Shown piece by piece: positions 34,591 to 42,521 of a stretch of 64,000 nt of DNA (its first letter is position 1; the number at the start of each line of letters is the position of its first letter). The position numbers were made by a program, and so were the translations under genes. This DNA comes from Bradyrhizobium algeriense (GTDB taxonomy: Bacteria; Pseudomonadota; Alphaproteobacteria; Rhizobiales; Xanthobacteraceae): the NCBI RefSeq assembly GCF_036924595.1, contig NZ_JAZHRV010000001.1:6289501-6353500 (forward strand). The letters run 5' to 3'. The notes below the pieces were generated by a model. The model was not told where the DNA came from. It saw nothing but the letters and a program-made list of their open reading frames with translations, and did no database searches.

Positions 34591-35271
34591 CTAGTTGGCC
34601 TTCTTCGCCTTGCGCGCGTCGGCAATCACCATCTCGAATTGCGCCATGGTCAGGATTCCCGGCACGCGGAACTTGCCGACGATGAAGGATGGCGTGCCCT
34701 TGAATCCGAACGCCACCGCCTGATCGTGGTTGCGCGCGAGGATGATGTCGATCGCCTTGGCGTTGGACGTGGCGTCTCGGTTGAGGCGATCCATGTCGAC
34801 GCCGGCGCCGGCCAGCAATTCGCGGATGCGCGGTTCGGTCAGTTTCGAGCTGACGCCGATCATCGCCTCATGCGCGGCCATGTACTTGCCCTGATACTTC
34901 GCCGCCAGCGCCATCCGCGCCCCGAATTTCGAGATCTCGCCCAGGATCGGCCAGTCTTTCAGCACCAGGCGAACCTTGCCGTCGTCCTGCACCACCTGCT
35001 GGATCTCGGGCGCGATCTTGCGGCAATACGGGCAGTTGTAGTCGAACCATTCGACGATGTTGATGTCGCCGTCGGGATTGCCGGTGGAGGGTACATCAGG
35101 GTCGCGCAGCACCAGCGCCTCGGTCAGGACGTCGTCGCTGGCTTGCGCGAACGCCGATCGCGACGCCGCGCCGGCGCCGAGCAGCGCGGCACCGCCGCCA
35201 AGCAGGCCGAGCGCCTTACGCCGCGTGCATCCCGGGTGGTTGGCCCCGGCCGGATTGTTCGATCGCTTCAT
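34591..35271 (-). CDS. DsbA family thiol:disulfide oxidoreductase
   Basis: 226 residues. N-terminal export signal with RRKALGLLGGGAALLGAGAA (Tat-like RR, hydrophobic core, ending SAFAQA). The thioredoxin active site is CPYC in INIVEWFDYNCPYCRKIAPE, then the helical insert and the cis-Pro loop FGFKGTPSFIVGKFRV. This is the DsbA/DsbG-like branch that oxidises or isomerises disulfides in the periplasm. Start chosen at MKRSNN; an upstream ATG (MQPLRETH) is possible. It follows the TauE-type gene by 31 bp on the same strand. Confidence 0.87.
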   Translation of the reverse strand: MKRSNNPAGANHPGCTRRKALGLLGGGAALLGAGAASRSAFAQASDDVLTEALVLRDPDVPSTGNPDGDINIVEWFDYNCPYCRKIAPEIQQVVQDDGKVRLVLKDWPILGEISKFGARMALAAKYQGKYMAAHEAMIGVSSKLTEPRIRELLAGAGVDMDRLNRDATSNAKAIDIILARNHDQAVAFGFKGTPSFIVGKFRVPGILTMAQFEMVIADARKAKKAN

Positions 35272-35302
35272 GTGGGTCTCGCGAAGGGGCTGCATCCCCT
35301 GT

Positions 35303-36091
35303 CTACGCCGGAGATGGGGATATGTTACGCGCCAGCATATAGAGCGCCACCGCAATAATGACCACGGCGAACACGATATTGAGCGCGCCGCGGCGCTCGG
35401 CGAGGTGCCGGGCCGAACGCGTGCCGGCCAATCCACCGGCGATGCCGCCCGCCACGAACAGTCCCGCCAGTGCCCACGAAACCAGGCCCGACCAGGCATA
35501 GCTGGCGGCCGTGGTTAGGCCGAACGCGGTGACAGCGACCAGCGACGAGGAGACCGCGTTCATGATCGGCATGCCGGTGGCCAGCATCAGGGCCGGCACG
35601 ATCAGGAAGCCGCCGCCGATACCGAAGAATCCCGATATCGTCCCGGTCGCCAGACCAAGACTGACGATGGCCGGCATGTTCGACATCGAGACCTTGACGT
35701 CAGGCAGGCCGATCCGCGAACGCGTCTTCAGCATCAACAGCGCGATCACGATCATCACCAGCGCAAACAGCGCCAGCAGTTTCTGGCCGTCGACCATCTT
35801 GCCGAGGATCGAGCCGCCGAAGGCACCGGCCATGCCGGCGGCGGCGAAGATCAGCGCGCAAGACCAGATCACGGTGCCGCCGCGCGCATGGTTGGACAGG
35901 TTGATCGCGGCGTTCGCAGCCACTGCGATCGCGCTGGTGCCGATCGCGACATGAGGCTCCGCCACGCCGACCACATAGACCATCAGCGGCACCGCCAGGA
36001 TCGAGCCGCCGCCGCCGACCAGGCCGAGCGAGAACCCGACCAGCATCCCCGACGCCAGTCCCAGCACGCCATGCGCGGCTGTGATGATCAA
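35303..36091 (-). CDS. sulfite exporter TauE/SafE family protein
   Basis: 262-residue inner-membrane protein with about eight helices in two related halves. Family signatures are GFSLGLVGGGGSILAVPLMV near the start and TGTISGFFGIGGGFLIVPAL in the second half, plus VAIGTSAIAVAANAAINL. Members move sulfite, sulfoacetate or related anions. Operon partner of the DsbA-like gene, hinting at a sulfur or thiol-stress role (inference). Confidence 0.9.
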   Translation of the reverse strand: MIITAAHGVLGLASGMLVGFSLGLVGGGGSILAVPLMVYVVGVAEPHVAIGTSAIAVAANAAINLSNHARGGTVIWSCALIFAAAGMAGAFGGSILGKMVDGQKLLALFALVMIVIALLMLKTRSRIGLPDVKVSMSNMPAIVSLGLATGTISGFFGIGGGFLIVPALMLATGMPIMNAVSSSLVAVTAFGLTTAASYAWSGLVSWALAGLFVAGGIAGGLAGTRSARHLAERRGALNIVFAVVIIAVALYMLARNISPSPA

Positions 36092-36178
36092 GTTGAAAGA
36101 CTCAGTTGCACGGCCGGACCATAGAAGGATTTTTCACGTCCTGCTATGCCGATAGCATAAGTATGCACTGCAGCAGCG

Positions 36179-36655
36179 TCAGGTCGGTGCGTGCGCCCTT
36201 TCCTGCGGGGCATCCTCGCGGGCCGCCAGCGCCATCAGCGTGCCGCTCATGGTCGCGATCAAGGTCTCGACCCCGTCATGCGTTGCATAGGCGCGGGCCT
36301 CGCACACCGTCAGCGTGCGGCCGGGTTTTACCACCGTGGCACGGAAGGTGAAGCGTTCGCCGCGCGCGGGCGCCAGCAGGTTGGTCTTGAATTCCACGGT
36401 GAGAATTCCCGTTGCCGCCGGCATCAGCGTGAAGGCAGCGATGCCGCAGGCATTGTCGAGACCTGCGGTGATGATCCCGGCGTGGACGAAGCCGTGCTGC
36501 TGGGTGAGGTCGGCTGAATAGTCCATCGCGAGGTCGACCTCGCCCGGCTCCAGCCGCGCGATCGAAATGCCGAGCGTCTGCATCGCGCGCTGCTGGTTGA
36601 ACGTATGGATCGCGATTGCGCGATAATCCGGGTTCTTCGGCTGGAAGCGCGGCAT
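36179..36655 (-). CDS. PaaI-type hotdog thioesterase
   Basis: 158 residues starting MPRFQPKNPDYRAIAIHTFN. The hotdog-fold active-site segment is LTQQHGFVHAGIITAGLDNA, then ILTVEFKTNLLAPARGERFT, as in phenylacetate-type acyl-CoA thioesterases. A GTG at 36664 would give a GTGA overlap with the upstream thioesterase stop; either start is possible. Second gene of a two-thioesterase unit controlled by TetR. Confidence 0.88.
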   Translation of the reverse strand: MPRFQPKNPDYRAIAIHTFNQQRAMQTLGISIARLEPGEVDLAMDYSADLTQQHGFVHAGIITAGLDNACGIAAFTLMPAATGILTVEFKTNLLAPARGERFTFRATVVKPGRTLTVCEARAYATHDGVETLIATMSGTLMALAAREDAPQERAHAPT

Positions 36656-36660
36656 GCGGT

Positions 36661-37086
36661 TCACGCCATCGCCGGCTCGAGATACCTCATCGCGGCGTCG
36701 CGGATCGCGGGCGCGAACGGCGTCGACTTCCGCGCCTGCCGGTCCATGTGGACGCCGACGAATTCGCAGACCGCGGCGATCTCGCCGGTTTCGGCGTTGC
36801 GCATCTCGTGCATGAAGCGGACCGACTTGTCGCGGATTTCCAGGAGCCGGCTCCTGACTTCGACGATATCGCCGGCCAGCAGCTCGCGCTTGTAGGTGAC
36901 GGTCTGCTGCACGGCGGCCATGCCGCGGCCGGATTCGCGCAAGTAGGACGGCGTCAGCCCCAGCCTTGCGAACAGATTCCAGTTCGCCTCGTCGAATTTG
37001 CCGACATACCACATGATGTTCATGTGCCCGACATGATCGCATTGCCAGGGATAGACCGTGCCGCAATAGGTCGCGTCCGTCTCCAT
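36661..37086 (-). CDS. 4-hydroxybenzoyl-CoA-type acyl-CoA thioesterase
   Basis: 141-residue hotdog protein. The catalytic-Asp region is YPWQCDHVGHMNIMWYVGKF, followed by YLRESGRGMAAVQQTVTYKR and AGDIVEVRSRLLEIRDKSVR, typical of the YbgC/4HBT branch. GGGAG lies before the ATG. Divergent from the TetR gene with two palindromic operators in the 97-bp spacer, and nearly contiguous with the PaaI-type gene. Confidence 0.88.
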   Translation of the reverse strand: METDATYCGTVYPWQCDHVGHMNIMWYVGKFDEANWNLFARLGLTPSYLRESGRGMAAVQQTVTYKRELLAGDIVEVRSRLLEIRDKSVRFMHEMRNAETGEIAAVCEFVGVHMDRQARKSTPFAPAIRDAAMRYLEPAMA

Positions 37087-37110
37087 CGTTCGCTCCCGCT
37101 TTTTTAATTT

Positions 37111-37128
37111 TGATACGGTGGCGTATCA
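37111..37128. promoter_or_regulatory. candidate TetR operator 1
   Basis: TGATACGGTGGCGTATCA: inverted 7-bp arms TGATACG/CGTATCA around GTGG. It lies 24 bp upstream of the thioesterase start. The same half-site occurs in operator 2. Confidence 0.65.
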
Positions 37129-37147
37129 GACCCCGCCCGGGTTAGCA

Positions 37148-37161
37148 ATACGGTACCGTAT
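37148..37161. promoter_or_regulatory. candidate TetR operator 2
   Basis: ATACGGTACCGTAT is a perfect 14-bp palindrome, 22 bp before the TetR start and sharing the half-site ATACGGT with operator 1. Two operators let one regulator control both divergent promoters. Confidence 0.7.
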
Positions 37162-37183
37162 CAAGAATCGGTGAGGCCGGACC

Positions 37184-37777
37184 ATGAGCGATCCCAAAAG
37201 CGACGCCAAGGCGGAGGCGCGAACCGGCGAGGTGCGCAGCGAGAGCTGGATCGAGGCCGGCTTTGAGGAAATCGCCCGGACCGGCGTCGAGGGGGTGCGG
37301 GTGGAGGTGCTGGCAAAACACCTCGGTGTCACCAAGGGCGGCTTCTACCGCCGCTTCCGCGACCGCGCGGCCTTGCTCGAAGCCATGCTGCAGCACTGGA
37401 GCGAGGGGCGGATTGCCGCGATCGAAAAGCACACCAGCCTCGATGGCGCCACCGCACGCGAGCGGCTGAAGGCGCTGATCGCGCTTTACTCCGAACGGAT
37501 GAATACCGAAGGCATGGCTGTTGAGCTCGCGATCCGGCAATGGGCCCGCTCCGACGAGCTTGCCGCCAACGCGGTGGCCCGCGTCGACGCCGCGCGGTTG
37601 AAGAATGTCGGGCATCTCTACCGCGCCAGGGGGCTGGCGGCTGAGGACGCCGACGCGCAGGCGTTCCTGTTCTATTGTTTCGTGTTCGGCCAGAGCCTGC
37701 TGTTTCTCGAACGCGGCCCGCGCAAGCGCGCGCAACTGGTGGCGAAGTCGGCCGAAACATTGCTCCGCGGGGTGTAG
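37184..37777 (+). CDS. TetR/AcrR family transcriptional regulator
   Basis: 197 residues. The N-terminal HTH is WIEAGFEEIARTGVEGVRVE, then LAKHLGVTKGGFYRRFRDRA, the standard TetR DNA-binding fold. The C-terminal ligand domain ends LFYCFVFGQSLLFLERGPRK. It is divergent from two thioesterases with shared palindromic operators, so it probably represses them and itself; the ligand may be an acyl-CoA. Confidence 0.9.
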   Translation: MSDPKSDAKAEARTGEVRSESWIEAGFEEIARTGVEGVRVEVLAKHLGVTKGGFYRRFRDRAALLEAMLQHWSEGRIAAIEKHTSLDGATARERLKALIALYSERMNTEGMAVELAIRQWARSDELAANAVARVDAARLKNVGHLYRARGLAAEDADAQAFLFYCFVFGQSLLFLERGPRKRAQLVAKSAETLLRGV

Positions 37778-37818
37778 GCGCGGCCGAAACATCCGGCCGC
37801 GCCCTTGTGGGTTGCTGC

Positions 37819-38325
37819 TTAGGCTGCGCCCTTCAGCTTCTTGGAGCATTCGCTGTAATAGCCGCCGCCCTTCTGGATCCACTTCAGGCCGCCATTGCCG
37901 TTGGTGGCCTTGTTGGCATTGTACTGATCCACGCAGGTGTGCATGCGCGCTTTGCCGGCGGTCTCCTTGGAATATTTCGGATCCACGGCGTTCGGAAAGA
38001 CCGCCGGGCCTGCCGGTGCCGCCGGCGCCGCGGCTTCCTTGGCTTCCTTCCTGGATGCTTTCTTGGCGGCTTCCTTCGGCTCCGCGGTGGGGGCCGGAGC
38101 CGCAGCGGTGGGAGCGGCGGTCGTTGGCGCGGCCGTTGCGTCGGCACCGCATTGGGCTTTCCGGAAGTCGTTCCACTTCTGGCCGCCGAGCGTGCCGGCG
38201 GTTTTGGCAGCCTGGTATTTGGCGCTGCATTCCTGCGCGGTCAGAGCGTTCGCCTGCGACGTCATCGCAAACGCAGCCAAACCCGACATCGCAATCGCGC
38301 CCAGTATTTTTGCTTGAATAGTCAT
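37819..38325 (-). CDS. exported Ala/Pro-rich protein with PsiF-like Cys motifs
   Basis: 168 residues. The signal peptide ends near MTSQANALTA. Two conserved blocks, LTAQECSAKYQAAKTAGTLG (with WNDFRKAQC) and MHTCVDQYNANKATNGNGGL (with YYSECSKKLKGA), flank a low-complexity linker of Ala, Pro, Lys and Glu (about residues 60-115). This is a conserved bradyrhizobial periplasmic protein of unknown role. The ATG at 38325 is preferred to 38361 because the signal then begins MTIQAKILGAIA. Confidence 0.65.
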   Translation of the reverse strand: MTIQAKILGAIAMSGLAAFAMTSQANALTAQECSAKYQAAKTAGTLGGQKWNDFRKAQCGADATAAPTTAAPTAAAPAPTAEPKEAAKKASRKEAKEAAAPAAPAGPAVFPNAVDPKYSKETAGKARMHTCVDQYNANKATNGNGGLKWIQKGGGYYSECSKKLKGAA

Positions 38326-38501
38326 CCTGGTCTCCTTGGGGAAGTCATCTGCACCTGCCATCCTAGCGCAACCACAGCTTGCGACAACGCGCAGAGCGAC
38401 CCTCCGGTAAAAAATTTTGTGTCAGCCAGTTCAACTCCATTCACCTGTGGTTCAGCATTGCAACGCAACGGTTGCGTCCTTGTTTCAATCCGAGGTGCCC
38501 C

Positions 38502-38741
38502 ATGACGAAAATATCCTCCCTCGCCACCGCAACCGCCGTTTCCCTTCTGCTCATGGGCTCCGCCTTCGCGCAAACCACGGCGCCGGCCAAGACCGAGCCG
38601 TCCAAGACTGAGCCGGCCAAACCGCGCACCGCCGCCTCGCTCGAATGTTCGAAGGAAGCCGATGCCAAGGGGCTTCACGGCAAGGAACGCAAGAAATTCC
38701 GCTCCGCGTGCAAGAAGGCCGCCGCCGAAAAGGCGAAGTAA
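38502..38741 (+). CDS. PsiF-family exported protein
   Basis: 79 residues: signal peptide (ending SAFAQT), a short TEPSKTEPAK repeat, and one PsiF motif SLECSKEADAKGLHGKERKK followed by FRSACKK. PsiF is a small phosphate-starvation-inducible periplasmic protein in E. coli; regulation here is not visible. GAGGTG precedes the ATG. Divergent from the related Cys-motif protein at 37819-38325. Confidence 0.75.
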   Translation: MTKISSLATATAVSLLLMGSAFAQTTAPAKTEPSKTEPAKPRTAASLECSKEADAKGLHGKERKKFRSACKKAAAEKAK

Positions 38742-38883
38742 CCGCCCCGCCCTCCTGCGCGAGGGCCGTGTCGGGACCATCAGCATTTTTATGACGCCGG
38801 CAGGCCACCGCCGGCGCCGCCCGCGCATTGCTGCAATCGCGTGGCGCATTTGTCCCTCGTATGCGGATTTGCCATAAGGCGGC

Positions 38884-39969
38884 GTGAGCCTGATCCCCGC
38901 CTCGATGTCCTCCGCTGTTGCCGACCGTGCCAAAATTCTCGGCACGCTCGAAACGCTCGTCATCGGCGCCGGCGGCGGCCTGCTGTTTCTGTGGCTCAAC
39001 CTGCCCGGCGGACTGATTTCCGGCGCGATGGTCGCCGTCGGCATCGCCGCTCTCGCCGGGCGGCCGGTCACCATGCCGCCGGTCCTGACGCAGACCGTGC
39101 TGGTGCTGCTCGGCATCACGCTGGGCTCGCTGGTGTCGCGGCAACTGATCCAGCACATGAGTGCCTATCCCTTGACCATCGGCCTGCTGGCGCTGGCGAC
39201 ATTCTGCTCGACCTTCGGCTCGAGCTTCTATCTGCAGCGCATGCACGGCTGGGACCAGACCTCGGCATTTCTGGCTGGCAGCCCCGGCGCGCTGTCGCAG
39301 ATCACGATACTGGCCGCCGAGAAGGGCGCCGATGTCGCCGCGATCGCGGTGGTGCAGACCATGCGCGTGATCATCCTGACCGCGGCGCTGCCGCTGCTGC
39401 TGGCGTTTACCGGGATTGCGCCCTCGGCGCCGGCTGAAGTCGCCAGCCTGATCGCCTCGCCGCTCGAACTCGCCGTGCTGGCGGCCGCTGCCATAGCCGT
39501 CGCGCTGCTGCTGCGGCTGGCCAAATTTCCGGCGAGCTGGATGTTCGGCGCGATGATCGCCTCCGCCGTGCTGCACGGCACTGACTTGATCGAAGGCGGC
39601 CTGCCGCCATGGATGCGCAACGTGGCGCTGGTCGGCATCGGCGCTGTGATCGGCACGCGGTTTTCGCGGATCAGCAAGTCGACGCTCGTCAGCCACATCA
39701 ATGCCGGGCTGGGCTCCTTTGCGGTCGCCATCGCCATATCAGCCATTTTCGTCACGGTGATCGTGCTCTCCACCCATGTGCGCTTCGCCGACGTCGTGGT
39801 GGCGTTCGCGCCGGGCGCGATGGACGCCATGCTGGCGCTGGCGCTCACGCTGCATATCGATCCGATTTTCGTCGGCGCCCATCATCTGTCGCGCTTCGTG
39901 TTCGTATCGATCACGACGCCCGGCATCGTGCATCTGTTCGGCCGTCCGCAGGAGGATGTGGACGATTAG
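38884..39969 (+). CDS. AbrB family (ammonia monooxygenase-like) membrane protein
   Basis: 361 residues with about 10 helices in two repeated halves. The name-giving AbrB duplication repeats are seen as LPGGLISGAMVAVGIAALAG and FPASWMFGAMIASAVLHGTD, each followed by GITLGSL- and GIGAVIGTRF-type segments. AGSPGALSQITILAAEKGAD is a family marker. Despite the database name it is not the DNA-binding AbrB; transport function unknown. GTG start. Confidence 0.87.
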   Translation: MSLIPASMSSAVADRAKILGTLETLVIGAGGGLLFLWLNLPGGLISGAMVAVGIAALAGRPVTMPPVLTQTVLVLLGITLGSLVSRQLIQHMSAYPLTIGLLALATFCSTFGSSFYLQRMHGWDQTSAFLAGSPGALSQITILAAEKGADVAAIAVVQTMRVIILTAALPLLLAFTGIAPSAPAEVASLIASPLELAVLAAAAIAVALLLRLAKFPASWMFGAMIASAVLHGTDLIEGGLPPWMRNVALVGIGAVIGTRFSRISKSTLVSHINAGLGSFAVAIAISAIFVTVIVLSTHVRFADVVVAFAPGAMDAMLALALTLHIDPIFVGAHHLSRFVFVSITTPGIVHLFGRPQEDVDD

Positions 39970-39976
39970 GGTGGCC

Positions 39977-40093
39977 GTCGTTGCGAGCCACCCGGTCGGC
40001 GCAAAGCGCCGCCGGATGACAGGCTCCGCGAAGCAATCCCGTCTTTCCGCGCACGAGGTGACAATGGATTGCTTCGCTCCGCTCGCAATAACG
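39977..40093. repeat. interspersed inverted repeat (AAGCAATCC/GGATTGCTT family), copy 2
   Basis: CGTTGCGAGCCACCCGG, then CGCGAAGCAATCCCG, a spacer, and ATGGATTGCTTCGCTCCGCT with CGCAATAACG. It shares arms with 15038-15112. Non-coding, just after the AbrB-type gene. Confidence 0.75.
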
Positions 40094-40266
40094 TGGATGT
40101 AGTTTCGCGATCTCGCGGCGCATTGCGCCCGAGGTTTGCTATCAACTTCCCGCCCTCTTGTTCAGAGGGCGCAGGGAAGCCGCTGATTTGCGCGAGAACG
40201 AAAGCAGAATATTTTTACGCGAAGGGCTGGACAGACTTTTGGTGACTTGCCTGACAAGTGAAGTCG

Positions 40267-40357
40267 TAGAGGGTGGGCAAAGCGACAGCGTGCCCACCAT
40301 CACGAGCGGAATGCTTGATGGTGGGCACGGCGCAAGTGCGCCTTTGCCCACCCTACG
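40267..40357. repeat. interspersed repeat, GTGGGCAAAGCG family, copy C
   Basis: Ends are inverted: AGGGTGGGCAAAGCG at the left and CGCCTTTGCCCACCCTACG at the right, with an inner palindrome AGCGTGCCCACCATC/GATGGTGGGCACGGC. It abuts the dsbB stop. Together with 39977-40093 it fills the gap 39970-40360, where no gene is supported. Confidence 0.75.
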
Positions 40358-40360
40358 AAG

Positions 40361-40900
40361 CTACGCCCGCTTCGCCGACACCATGCCCCACGCGGCGATC
40401 GCGGCCATCAACAGCGAGATCAGCACGTTGTAGCCGGCGAGCGAGAGGCCGAGGAAGCGCCACTGCACCTCGTCGCAGCGGATCACTTTGACGGTGTCGA
40501 GCCGCTGCAGCAGCGTGCCGGCGCTGCCGAGATCGGCGATGGGGCCGGAGCAATCGGTCGGGCCCTGCCAGAATTGCCACTCGACGCCGGCGTGGTAGGC
40601 GCCGAGCCCGGCATTGGCGAGGGCTGCGAGCGCAAGAATGGCGAGGCCCGCCAGCAGCACCGGCCTCGGCGCCCCCCGGTAGGCCCCAAACGCCACCACA
40701 AGGCCGAGCGGGACCGCCAGATAATAGGCGTAGCGCTGCTCGAGGCAGAGCGGACAGGGGCGGATGTCCAGGACCAGCTGGAAGAACCACGCGCCCGCCA
40801 GCGCATCCGCCGCAATGAACGCAATCGCCAGCGCCGCGACCAGCGCGGGATCAGCGGACAGGCGCGCAGGCGACGAATGGGCGGCTGCATCTGATGTCAC
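40361..40900 (-). CDS. dsbB: disulfide bond formation protein B
   Basis: 179-residue inner-membrane protein with four helices. It reoxidises DsbA and passes electrons to quinone. The first redox pair is CPLC in DIRPCPLCLEQRYAYYLAVP; the second periplasmic Cys pair lies in GPTDCSG and VIRCDEVQW. The GTG at 40900 has GGAG 7 nt upstream and is preferred to the GTG at 40918. It may serve the DsbA-like protein at 34591-35271. Confidence 0.88.
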   Translation of the reverse strand: MTSDAAAHSSPARLSADPALVAALAIAFIAADALAGAWFFQLVLDIRPCPLCLEQRYAYYLAVPLGLVVAFGAYRGAPRPVLLAGLAILALAALANAGLGAYHAGVEWQFWQGPTDCSGPIADLGSAGTLLQRLDTVKVIRCDEVQWRFLGLSLAGYNVLISLLMAAIAAWGMVSAKRA

Positions 40901-41070
40901 GGACGTTCTCCGGAGCACAATCCATGCTCAAACAGGCAACAGCGTCGTATCCCCTCGCCGCCCGGGTGTCGAGAGACGCCACAATCACATCCGCGCGGGT
41001 TGACCCGCGCAGGCCGCCCGCTATATTCCCGCCCGCTTCGCCGCACCGGCCCTCCGGCCCGCGACCGAAG

Positions 41071-41155
41071 GCCCCTGTGGCGGAACTGGTAGACGCGCTC
41101 GACTCAAAATCGAGTTCCGCAAGGAGTGCTGGTTCGATTCCGGCCAGGGGCACCA
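41071..41155 (+). tRNA. tRNA-Leu (anticodon CAA)
   Basis: 85 nt including an encoded CCA end. Acceptor arms GCCCCTG/CAGGGGC, D-loop TGGTAGACGCG, anticodon stem CTCGA/TCGAG with loop CTCAAAA (anticodon CAA), long class II variable arm, and T-arm GGTTCGATTCC. It decodes UUG. A decayed toxin-antitoxin remnant follows directly. Confidence 0.97.
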
Positions 41156-41229
41156 CGCTTCGCCCTCGCGGGCTTCGCGTGGCGCAGCCACGTCGGAGCA
41201 TGTCCGGCGAAGCTCGAGCAACGCGAGAA

Positions 41230-41374
41230 CGAAGACGGACGAGCCTTCGCTGCTTTGGATGCCGATGACATTTCCGAAGAGGAATGGCGAATAACTGAAG
41301 AACGCGCCGCCCGGTGCGATCTGGTGAGCGACGAACAGGTTGAGGCAGTTTTCAGCCGCTACCGCAACGCATGA
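41230..41374 (+). pseudogene. antitoxin remnant (C-terminal part)
   Basis: The only gene-like part is an acidic tail DADDISEEEWRITEERAARC followed by SDEQVEAVFSRYRNA and a stop that overlaps the toxin ATG as ATGA (41371-41374), the usual toxin-antitoxin junction. No DNA-binding N-terminus is present; the frame upstream runs into tRNA-Leu. Identity as an antitoxin rests on position. Confidence 0.45.
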
Positions 41375-41616
41375 AGCTCCGGTACGGACGCGGCGCGCTC
41401 GCCGATCTCTGAGATTTTTGCGTACATCGCGAAGGGGCAGCGGCGGCTCAACTTGTCGCCCGCATCGAATGCGGCGACAGCCGAAATCGCCGCGCAACCG
41501 AAATTTGGGCGCAGCAACCCGCAATCCGAAATTCCGTCGATTTCCCGTAACTACTTGATCGTCTACGAAGTCGAATCGAACGAGGTCATCGTTCACTTCG
41601 TTCGCCATGGGAAAGC
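41371..41616 (+). pseudogene. ParE/RelE-type toxin, broken
   Basis: It begins MKLRYGRGALADL and then hits a stop. The rest is recovered only by changing frame several times: EIFAYIAK, AAQLVARIE, ATAEIAAQPKFG and finally NYLIVYEVESNEVIVHFVRH, the standard ParE C-terminus. At least one nonsense position and several frameshifts make it inactive. A second, diverged broken copy lies at 43110-43350. Confidence 0.75.
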
Positions 41617-41660
41617 GAGTGAGGTTTCGTCGCTATTTCGGTCATTGAGGTCCCTCGCGT

Positions 41661-42377
41661 TCAACCAGCCATCGCCATCGCCCCGAGCACACGAGGGGCA
41701 GATCTGAGCTTGGTCATGATCACAACGTGGACCAGCAGATCGACCGGAACCAGCATCGCGGGCACGAAGATCCAGGGCAGCGTCCCCATGACGAGCGTGC
41801 CCGGCCCTTCCGTGAACACGCGGAATGCCGTGCCCGGGACCGACAACATCGCAAGAGTGAGTGCGGTCAGCAGATCGAGCAGTCCGAACGCGTTCCAAGC
41901 CCCGAGCCATAGCTTTGGCATTTTGACCCCAAGTACCAGCAACGGCACGAGCAAGAGCGCTACCGCGCCCGTAATGATATCGCCAATAGCGGCGACCGGC
42001 GCGAACGGTGCCGACAGTCGCCCGTCGAAATAAAGAAGCAAGAAGAACACGCCGGCGACACGGCCGGCATGCACCGCCACCAGAGCTGGCATTGGAACAG
42101 ACAGCAATGCATCGCGCGCCTGCGGGATCAGCACCCAGGCTCCAAACAGGATCGCAAGAAAAAGGGTGAATGGCACGAGGTTGACCGGAAACGGGCCAAG
42201 TGTCCCGGGCGAGAGGACCCCCAGCCCATAGACTGCGACGACAACTGCGAGCCACACCGCGGTCGCAGCAAAAAGGGCAATCTTGGTTGCTCCGCGAAGG
42301 AACGCAGGGCCAATCAACAGACCTGCCTGAGCCGCGCAATAGGCGGTGGCAAAAATCGCTGCGACGATATCGAGCAT
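41661..42377 (-). CDS. hypothetical multi-pass membrane protein
   Basis: 238 residues, about seven membrane helices (for example FATAYCAAQAGLLIGPAFLR, TAVWLAVVVAVYGLGVLSP, VAGVFFLLLYFDGRLSAPFA). The family is not recognised. GGGAGG lies 6 nt before the ATG at 42377, so longer upstream frames are rejected. It is divergent from a TetR regulator, as expected of a regulated permease or resistance protein. Confidence 0.7.
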   Translation of the reverse strand: MLDIVAAIFATAYCAAQAGLLIGPAFLRGATKIALFAATAVWLAVVVAVYGLGVLSPGTLGPFPVNLVPFTLFLAILFGAWVLIPQARDALLSVPMPALVAVHAGRVAGVFFLLLYFDGRLSAPFAPVAAIGDIITGAVALLLVPLLVLGVKMPKLWLGAWNAFGLLDLLTALTLAMLSVPGTAFRVFTEGPGTLVMGTLPWIFVPAMLVPVDLLVHVVIMTKLRSAPRVLGAMAMAG

Positions 42378-42433
42378 GGTGACCTCCCGGAGCATTTGCT
42401 GCTGTGCCACAACCGAACCCGGCGTATGATAGT

Positions 42434-42446
42434 GAACATCGTGTTC
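42434..42446. promoter_or_regulatory. candidate TetR operator
   Basis: GAACATCGTGTTC: arms GAACA/TGTTC around TCG, in the spacer between the divergent membrane-protein and TetR genes. A second weaker inverted pair, CGTTCG/CGAACG, lies at 42473-42488. Confidence 0.4.
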
Positions 42447-42521
42447 GGAACAACAGACAGCCCGTGGCCTGCCGTTCGTTACCGAACGATCGACGGCACG
42501 AGTCCGGAAAAAAGGTGAGGA

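Noticed and set aside
38551-39696. 381-codon minus-strand frame across the AbrB-type and PsiF genes
   Set aside because: Composition is Arg/Gln/His-rich and it crosses two supported genes; antisense artefact.
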